From a virus: 52,324 bases of DNA. Location of the stretch: IMG/VR virus record IMGVR_UViG_3300006802_000129, positions 1 through 52,324 of that record. One strand, 5' to 3'. The notes under the pieces were generated by a model that worked only from the letters and a program-made list of their open reading frames with translations, ran no database searches and had not been told where the DNA came from. Within the stretch, counting starts at the first letter, position 1. The number at the start of each line of letters is the position of its first letter. The position numbers were made by a program, and so were the translations under genes. This document shows positions 47,301 through 52,324 of this stretch, in pieces.

Positions 47301-47982
47301 CTACCTTGGCAGTCTGTCCAATAGGCGCAATTGTCTCGTTAAAAGTAATGTACTGCTCGTTCTGGAGATTAACGATGTCATCTTCAGAGATATACCACGG
47401 CAGGTTATCCGCATTGTACCCTGCGTCTATCATAGCCTGAGAGAACTTGCTACCCTCTTGCGGACTCATGTACTTTTGAGTAGCAGCTACATCCCCACCT
47501 TCTTGGAAATGTTTATACGTATTAGTCTTAGTGGCGTTACCTGCTTTACGTAGCCAAGGCTCACGGATCTGGTTCTCGTAGGTAGACCAGACTTGTAGCC
47601 CACTTTGTAATGCCGTAGCTCCACGTTGCAGGTCGGATGCTGGTTGGTAGTACGGGTTGCTTGCGTCTGGTTGCGTCCCACCGATGTTCGGTGCTAGCGC
47701 CATTGTGCCACTAGCTAGTGCGCTACCAAGGCCAGCACCTGCTGCTGCACCTGTTGGCCCACCTATAAATGCCCCTGCTATAGACCCCCCAATCGTACCG
47801 AGTGCTTGCAGGTTTGCACCGAAGGCACTGTGCTTGTTGGCTTGCTCCTGCTGTCTGCGCTGACGCTCCAGTTCTCGCTTGCGCTCTTCTTCTGCTTCCT
47901 TTTGTAAACGCAGTTGTTGCTGATACTGCATGGCTGAGTATAGTTGACCCAACCCATCTCGATTTTTAGCACCGTAATACAT
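44353..47982 (-). CDS. Internal virion protein with lytic transglycosylase domain
   Basis: 1,209 aa. N-terminal Gln/Arg coiled coil (about 15-50), then a glycine-zipper stretch (IGGSIAGAFIGGPTGAAAGA, about 60-79) that may insert in membranes, a long low-complexity middle, and an SLT-type lytic transglycosylase near residues 1025-1140: catalytic Glu in IIALESDG, then AAGATGILQLMPGTVEQLMG and LNMYVLHHFGAGGKKLL. It probably opens the cell wall during DNA entry, as T7 gp16 does. Start and stop overlap or touch neighbours (1-nt overlap with the giant gene). No other peptidoglycan enzyme was seen. Confidence 0.85.
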   Translation of the reverse strand: MYYGAKNRDGLGQLYSAMQYQQQLRLQKEAEEERKRELERQRRQQEQANKHSAFGANLQALGTIGGSIAGAFIGGPTGAAAGAGLGSALASGTMALAPNIGGTQPDASNPYYQPASDLQRGATALQSGLQVWSTYENQIREPWLRKAGNATKTNTYKHFQEGGDVAATQKYMSPQEGSKFSQAMIDAGYNADNLPWYISEDDIVNLQNEQYITFNETIAPIGQTAKVDILNDVAMVGETMGNVGLDHIRELTLRKTAKERMAYLEEQGIDNPHLRSIAEQPTWLINQGWAKGRELRNATLEEQRKAIAELKKENRDARIKEIDSRYNSVMRTWDDILNNPTEMRMKGYEGFIDKEMNADVFTQIYDRKYGLSSGNRPEMYYDVLRRYAGGDAQDYFSTSTNPKVQQAYQLFLSQEQAGVLFSQTGGVAQDQSSATSKKEPSTPQGEVAQQTDTITPATPNSSTSSEETSPTGKPLINESARKSLSLDQQKELEQYLETPYQSFSKTDVFGNRIGGETPEEAARKAQERMQGYTFQDKQDYIKRTGSLKGFYDQFASDQATRETKQDAPEVAEAKRQPKPDETTNAVTPQQFNQVARPVGQETTGAPSLSQIQELSTPELNQLDPNMREALRREASQRRAGDLEAVAASSGATAQSLADAEQDGSPAGEVQAVAQVGETKEGQKVWVDQYGREFSELTITIPMQEENADDILYINIPTVVNETGQILTNEEAAAMVDFKDPRDFNTGKRLPVFETEEEAVQGAIQRSEYLGREDYKGPVNPKKATSEEYFESVGDYQKQDDFVATSDRQGARQRARDAKAAGPLPESVGTPAAPTNATLRNLIENTPPPAAPDPLEAKPTRTTGRQVRTTQGLIDEANRDVTMDARQEDRSRKAADRWNEYQKRKAELIGKERAKVQPIQEGEARPEEPIQDRGTTRTTLGDGFYTKGGRFRPGELEKVKAAQDRDNATEARMDAADDLRYDPRQDRASEFRKAPPTVPNRYQDEGLPVAPPEEKSLRDAIIEGFPATERDNLTGIMEQIIALESDGDETAESAAGATGILQLMPGTVEQLMGKDADASDDDTYVAAAVKLFTKNSSLLERNGYSINALNMYVLHHFGAGGKKLLDADSDTLVKDVKYYNVVSKKDTPLIQQREVNANPWINSAAEINQKTWKDLTVGEFLEYLEQAVNSGDFPQPDPQVVAAANNAKVL

Positions 47983-47983
47983 A

Positions 47984-50470
47984 TTAAGTTCCTATGCCTA
48001 ACATTTGTTTTTGTTCTGGGGTTAGGAAATTTAAAGCTTCGGGGTCATCTGCAAATTGAGTTTGTAGAGCAGTTCCGAAAAGTTTCATATCTACATTGTT
48101 ATCAATTAAACCTTGTAGCCAACCCATGCCCCTCCAGTACTCATCGGTAGCATTCTGGGCTGCGTTTCCTGCAGTGGTTGCGGCGGTTGTAGCGGTGTTC
48201 TGGGTATTTTGATTAAGTCCAGTGCGTAGGTCTAGCTCCTTAAAGAATGTTTCTTTATTGGTATCAATAATGCTTTGTTTCTGACCTGCTACTGTATTTA
48301 ACCCTTGTATGCCAATGTTCGCCTGATTCTGTTTGCCTTGGTAAATCGTGCTAATCATGTCCTTATCTACTTCTAGCCCACTAATCTTCACATCATAAAG
48401 CCCACCCAAAGCATTCATGCTATTGCCGATTCCGGTCTGAGCATTCGAGAGAGTGCTACTGCGATTCTGTAGCATATTGTTCCCTAACGAATAACTATCT
48501 AGAATAGCCTGTCTGCGAGAAGAAACCAGATCATCCGACCGTTTTTTCTGCAAGTCCATCATTGCTGCAGTATAGGCTGGGCTTGAAGGATCTAGCCCTG
48601 CATTTGCATACATCGAATTTAAAGATTCCTGCGCTCCTCTGGAAGCCCTATTGACCTCATCTCTTGATTGCTCATAGTATAGATTTGAAAGTTTATTATA
48701 GTAGTCCGTACTGCCAGCGTCCTTGGCTACATCCATAAGAGCGTCAGTAATCCCCTGCTGTTTTTGCAGTAAGGGTTCTAGCCTACCTTCATACTCGTCA
48801 AAAGTCTGTTCGTACTGACCACGCAGACCCGTCATCTGCTTAGTGTACTCCTCGGCTGCTCCTTCTAGGTCAGATTGATAGTCGATAAAGCCGAGGGATC
48901 TCTCAATCGGTACACCGTTCTCGTCTTGGAGTTGCCCTCCTACATCTGTGTAGACTGTACCATCAGGACTAATATACTCTTTGGTATCTTTATTATAACT
49001 AAATCCATATTCCTGTGCGTTCTCTGGAGTTACCTGAGCACCATATAGAAACTCATTGATAAGAGTTTCGGTCTGTCCGGCAAAGTCGTTCTCGTCAAGG
49101 TTGATCAGACCTTGAGTTGTTGCTGCTTGAGTAGGATCTGCTTGATCTACTAGGTTCCCGTCATCCCCTATTATGTAAGTAGTACCTGGGCTACTAGGAT
49201 CAGTAAAAGAGCCATCAGGATTCTTTATCCAGCCCAAGGCGTTTGCCGCTTCGGGACTAACATTTCCTCCTAAGTACGCATTCTCAATTCCTGCTGCCGT
49301 ATCTATTGCCTGACCTGTTGTCTGAACGGCTTTATCGACTACATCCTTAGCCTTTTCAGCAGAGTCTTCAGCTTTATCAATCTTAGCTCCCATCCCACCC
49401 TCATTAAAGGGTGTACCGTCTGGGTACTGATACTGTCCGTTTACATAATCTAATTGGTTGCCTTCTGGATCAGTGTAGTCGTACCATTCTTCTTCTGGTG
49501 TATCGCTTGTTAATCCTCCTAGCCACGCATCTAAATTAGCTTGATCAATATTGTCGCTATAGACATCAGAAGTATCTGCATCAACAATGCTATAGTTTTC
49601 TGGATTATTTGGATCTCGAATTATTGTAAGATTTTGCCCATCATATTCATTACCTTGAACATTGTTTAAAGTAACCTCGTCTTTCAGAGTTTTAGTAACA
49701 TCCGTTCTCGGTGTTCCTACTATAGCCTCATCAAGAGTATCCTTGACTACATCGATAGTTGGTTTTGGTGGCTGAGTGCCTAAAGAGAAACTTTTCGAGT
49801 CCCCTGTACCACCGGCTGCCGTGTTGGTTTCTGAAGTGCCGCCACCCCACTCCGTTAAACCTGCAGATTCCATTTTTTCACGGAACCAAGTATTTTCTGA
49901 CAGTAATGGTTGTCGGTCTATTTCTGCAATAAAAGCATCAAAGTCTTCAAGCGCATTGAGATTTTCTTTAGCAAGAATGCTAGAAATTTGTTCAACGGTT
50001 CCTCCACCGTCAATTAACTTTTGTACAATAGTTCTGTGCTTGTTAAACGCATCAATTTGAGTGTTAAAATTATCGAAATCTCTGCTTCTTGTGACCCAAC
50101 TTTTAGCGCCATTGGCTTTAATAAACGAAAGCGATGCTGCTATATCAAACAATTCTTCTTGTGATGCGGTTTCAATGTCTGGATAAGTATAGGAATATCC
50201 GTTATACTTAAAAGTACTACCATCAAAAGCATCTGAATGTTTTGAAAAATTAGCTTTAAGAAATGAACGGAGTTCAGCTTCTGACCAATCGTTCATACCT
50301 TTTTCGGTTGCTTTTCTTCGTGCGTCACTTAATTTATTATAGCTATCAGTGTCTACTGCATTTTGGGCATCAGCTAGACGCATTGCCCAGTACTTAGGGA
50401 TACTGTTCTTACCCTTTACGAACTTGGATTCGTAGCTAGTTTGTGAATAATAATCTTCTACTGTTGCCAT
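47984..50470 (-). CDS. Large virion protein of unknown function
   Basis: 828 aa. N-terminal part helical (MATVEDYYSQTSYESKFVKG). The middle has repeated short beta motifs of the form YxxPDGTxY (EYISPDGTVYTDVGG, YQYPDGTPFNEGG, SFTDPSSPGTTYIIGD), followed by a long helical region with Met/Gln/Asn (AILDSYSLGNNMLQNRSSTL). The third largest late protein, just upstream of the transglycosylase gene; likely an internal or tail-tube protein. Not recognised. AT-rich 5' end compared with neighbours. Confidence 0.7.
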   Translation of the reverse strand: MATVEDYYSQTSYESKFVKGKNSIPKYWAMRLADAQNAVDTDSYNKLSDARRKATEKGMNDWSEAELRSFLKANFSKHSDAFDGSTFKYNGYSYTYPDIETASQEELFDIAASLSFIKANGAKSWVTRSRDFDNFNTQIDAFNKHRTIVQKLIDGGGTVEQISSILAKENLNALEDFDAFIAEIDRQPLLSENTWFREKMESAGLTEWGGGTSETNTAAGGTGDSKSFSLGTQPPKPTIDVVKDTLDEAIVGTPRTDVTKTLKDEVTLNNVQGNEYDGQNLTIIRDPNNPENYSIVDADTSDVYSDNIDQANLDAWLGGLTSDTPEEEWYDYTDPEGNQLDYVNGQYQYPDGTPFNEGGMGAKIDKAEDSAEKAKDVVDKAVQTTGQAIDTAAGIENAYLGGNVSPEAANALGWIKNPDGSFTDPSSPGTTYIIGDDGNLVDQADPTQAATTQGLINLDENDFAGQTETLINEFLYGAQVTPENAQEYGFSYNKDTKEYISPDGTVYTDVGGQLQDENGVPIERSLGFIDYQSDLEGAAEEYTKQMTGLRGQYEQTFDEYEGRLEPLLQKQQGITDALMDVAKDAGSTDYYNKLSNLYYEQSRDEVNRASRGAQESLNSMYANAGLDPSSPAYTAAMMDLQKKRSDDLVSSRRQAILDSYSLGNNMLQNRSSTLSNAQTGIGNSMNALGGLYDVKISGLEVDKDMISTIYQGKQNQANIGIQGLNTVAGQKQSIIDTNKETFFKELDLRTGLNQNTQNTATTAATTAGNAAQNATDEYWRGMGWLQGLIDNNVDMKLFGTALQTQFADDPEALNFLTPEQKQMLGIGT

Positions 50471-50471
50471 G

Positions 50472-51308
50472 TTAGTTTTCTTCCTGCTGGGGTAGCATGG
50501 TTCTCTGTTCTAAATCCGCTAAAGTGACATCTGTTTCTACGATATAAATTTTACCACCGTCTTCGGGATTCGTATGAGTGTACTGTAGCACATGGCCTAT
50601 TGTACCTGATTGAAAATAGGCTTTCTCTGTCACAGTATTCGTACTGTTAAAATTGTAGTTTCCAATGCTTATACCATCTAAGTACCATTCAATATCTACA
50701 TCACCCTTGTAGGTAATCTGAAACTCTGCATGTGTGCGAATCCCTCTATAAAATCGTGGTGGTAGCGCCACAGGTCTGGCCCAGAGGATTTCTACATCTA
50801 GTGGAGTAGAGTACGGGTTTCCGTTAGTATCTGTCGGTAATGTATGCTCATGATGAATGTGTGGAATGTATCCATACGCTAACGGATTAAAATAGCATCG
50901 AATCGTGTCTGTCGGTTGCGAGGTTTGAATTTCGTAGGTCTGAGTTTGCTGAGTACCATCTAGATAAATCTTTGGCGCAAACTTGGAAAACACATCTGTA
51001 TCTATCGTGCGAAATCCGATGTCGTAAAAGTGAAACAGTTGCTGCTGGCTAAAGTTTTCAATTGGAAATGCTTCAAATTGATGATTTTGTAGTAGGGTAG
51101 CAGAGGAATTGAGGTCACCAATGTATCCTGAGTAGGGGAGCAGTGCGTCATTAGCATCTCGTACCGGAAGGGTTACTCGTCTACCCCGAAATGTGGAATG
51201 ATACGGTAGTTTTAGATCCGATAGAACGGCAACCCCGTCCAGACTAACCGTAATCTGTGGATCTCCTGCGTACTCCACCCGTACTGCTTGAAAAATATTA
51301 CGATTCAT
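50472..51308 (-). CDS. Beta-rich tail protein of unknown function
   Basis: 278 aa. Starts MNRNIFQAVRVEYAGDPQIT, is almost all beta with aromatic strands (AEFQITYKGDVDIEWYLDGI), and ends acidic. Similar composition to the split fibre gene: VQVYLDGKPAYQDYLYEYDL there and VSLDGVAVLSDLKLPY here, both parts probably tail fibre, nozzle or receptor-binding. Overlaps its neighbour by 4 nt (ATGA). Not recognised. Confidence 0.6.
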   Translation of the reverse strand: MNRNIFQAVRVEYAGDPQITVSLDGVAVLSDLKLPYHSTFRGRRVTLPVRDANDALLPYSGYIGDLNSSATLLQNHQFEAFPIENFSQQQLFHFYDIGFRTIDTDVFSKFAPKIYLDGTQQTQTYEIQTSQPTDTIRCYFNPLAYGYIPHIHHEHTLPTDTNGNPYSTPLDVEILWARPVALPPRFYRGIRTHAEFQITYKGDVDIEWYLDGISIGNYNFNSTNTVTEKAYFQSGTIGHVLQYTHTNPEDGGKIYIVETDVTLADLEQRTMLPQQEEN

Positions 51309-51496
51309 TGAAACTCGCTAGAAACCGTAGATTGCAGATTCGCTAAATCCGTTGCGTTTACAATTAGATCTACTAGCTTTTCTACCTGTGCCTGTAAATC
51401 TCTAGTATTGTTATAGATCTGTTGAAAACTGTCCCGAATCTTAGGGTCTTCAATCAAATAGTACTGGTCAAAGTCTGCGTGTCTTTGCTGTGCCAT
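51305..51496 (-). CDS. Small coiled-coil protein
   Basis: 63 aa. MAQQRHADFDQYYLIEDPKI is followed by a helix with heptad-like spacing (YNNTRDLQAQVEKLVDLIVN). No transmembrane segment, so not a holin or spanin of the usual type. The stop overlaps the next gene start. It may be a fibre chaperone or connector; function unknown. Confidence 0.55.
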   Translation of the reverse strand: MAQQRHADFDQYYLIEDPKIRDSFQQIYNNTRDLQAQVEKLVDLIVNATDLANLQSTVSSEFQ

Positions 51497-52324
51497 CTAG
51501 CTACTCAAAATCTCATAGTCGGTGTCAATCCAGTCGATGTCTCCGTTTTCCCAATCGGTAATTTCTACTGACCAAACATCTGCTACCGATAGCCCATACG
51601 GATTGTTAGTTCGTGAAGCAGGAAGGTAGATTCTTGCAGGTTCGTCTGTCCCAAAGGTCGAGTCGATAGAGACTAGTTTGGGCGAGGACGAAAGTACTAG
51701 GTTATTCCTAACGGAGTAGTATTGCTCGTAGAAGTTAAAAGTAGAATTTGTCACTACTGTCTGCTGAACTGTATTCCCAAAAGTAACATTCCAAGCAGGG
51801 GCGTTCGCATCAGGTTTAGCGCCAGCATCAATTGACCAAGTGTTTCCTTCTGACATAGTGCCTGACTCGTTAGCACCAGTATTTGGGACATAGTATCCTT
51901 GTACAGTATTGACTAAGACTCCACCATAATAAAATCGGTATGCTGTGCCTGTCCCGTCTACTGTCTTTTTCAAATAGGTCTGCCCTGCAAGGTCGTACTC
52001 GTAGAGGTAATCTTGGTATGCAGGTTTACCATCTAAGTAGACTTGCACTTTCCCATTGCCTGATCCGTTAATCGTCACACTTTTGACTAGCTTTAGCGAT
52101 CCAAACGCACCACCATCGAATTCCCGTGTTTTATAGCTAAACTTATTACGAGTAGTTCCTGCTTCAATGACTCCTCTTCGTGAATAAAGTTTATTTTCAG
52201 ATGGGCGATACACTAGTACGGGAGACAAAGTGTTTCCGCCTGAGTTGGTCAATGCGCTTGTGTGATCTTCTACTAGATCCACTTCGGAAATTGGAAAGCC
52301 TTCCATGCTGAAATCAACTACAAA
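51497..52324 (-). CDS. Tail fibre protein, C-terminal part (gene split by window ends)
   Basis: The frame enters at 52324 as FVVDFS and continues through MEGFPISEVDLVEDHTSALT to a stop at 51497. The ATG at 52306 has no ribosome binding site and is most likely an internal Met of the protein that starts at position 150. The sequence is beta-rich with a lectin-like middle (VKSVTINGSGNGKVQVYLDG) and a Trp-rich end (VADVWSVEITDWENGDIDWI). Joined to 1-150 it gives 325 aa. A receptor-contacting tail protein is likely. Role from context. Confidence 0.65.
   Translation of the reverse strand, partial: FVVDFSMEGFPISEVDLVEDHTSALTNSGGNTLSPVLVYRPSENKLYSRRGVIEAGTTRNKFSYKTREFDGGAFGSLKLVKSVTINGSGNGKVQVYLDGKPAYQDYLYEYDLAGQTYLKKTVDGTGTAYRFYYGGVLVNTVQGYYVPNTGANESGTMSEGNTWSIDAGAKPDANAPAWNVTFGNTVQQTVVTNSTFNFYEQYYSVRNNLVLSSSPKLVSIDSTFGTDEPARIYLPASRTNNPYGLSVADVWSVEITDWENGDIDWIDTDYEILSS

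Noticed and set aside
51497-52306. A stand-alone gene starting at the ATG at 52306
   Set aside because: No ribosome site upstream, the frame is open to the window end, and it joins in phase to 1-150.
1-52324. Cyanobacterial host
   Set aside because: Several genes resemble marine/cyanophage families, but I noticed no GCGATCGC (HIP1) sites, no photosynthesis genes, and the attP tRNA end with CCA is not typical of cyanobacteria. Host left open.

Overview
The window looks like one complete temperate tailed-phage genome (52,324 bp), opened at an arbitrary point inside a gene. The N-terminal reading frame that leaves at position 1 (minus strand) continues without a stop into the frame that enters at position 52,324, so the ends probably join in a circle or circularly permuted map. 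The host cannot be named. The phage carries the 3' half of a bacterial tRNA-Arg(UCU) gene with an encoded CCA, so the host is a bacterium with CCA-encoding tRNA genes. No phage RNA polymerase is seen, and several sigma70-type promoters are present, so host RNA polymerase is probably used.

Layout. (1) A late, minus-strand virion operon runs from 9,928 down through position 1 and on from 52,324 to 34,580, about 27.7 kb. In transcription order it holds the large terminase, portal, a small overlapping gene, scaffold, N4-gp56-type major capsid protein, two small head proteins, a head-tail adaptor, a collagen-like fibre, a small beta protein, a fibre split by the window ends, three smaller tail proteins, an 828-aa virion protein, a 1,209-aa protein with a lytic transglycosylase domain and a 3,257-aa polyvalent protein. 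This content suggests a podovirus with large ejected internal proteins. (2) A plus-strand early region from 10.2 to 22.7 kb starts at a strong promoter. It holds many small unknown genes, a MoxR/CobS-like ATPase paired with a VWA-like protein, and nucleotide/recombination genes (dCTP deaminase, RusA, MazG-like, ThyX). (3) A minus-strand lysogeny island at 22.6-24.1 kb holds an XRE repressor and a tyrosine integrase. (4) A plus-strand replication operon at 24.1-34.4 kb holds an SNF2-type helicase, a PD-(D/E)XK nuclease (DUF2800), a DUF2815 ssDNA-binding protein, a separate 3'-5' exonuclease, family A DNA polymerase and a primase/SF3 helicase. (5) The attP site lies between the converging operons at 34.4-34.55 kb, about 11 kb from the integrase gene.

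The most unusual part is the non-coding punctuation of the early region. Four gaps of about 120-160 nt hold strong, nested inverted repeats that look like structured RNAs (14,189-14,346; 21,808-21,927; 28,792-28,915; 33,767-33,889). Several smaller genes are separated by related hairpins with a GAGAGTCGCAC arm. A 288-bp array of GGTGACA iterons lies in front of a promoter at 20.1-20.5 kb and may be a replication origin or operator cluster. The tetranucleotide CTAG, usually avoided in bacterial DNA, is about five times more common than chance in the stretch counted.

Not found: a clear small terminase subunit, holin, endolysin or spanin. These may hide among the unrecognised small genes. All functional calls are from reading motifs by eye; no database search was run.
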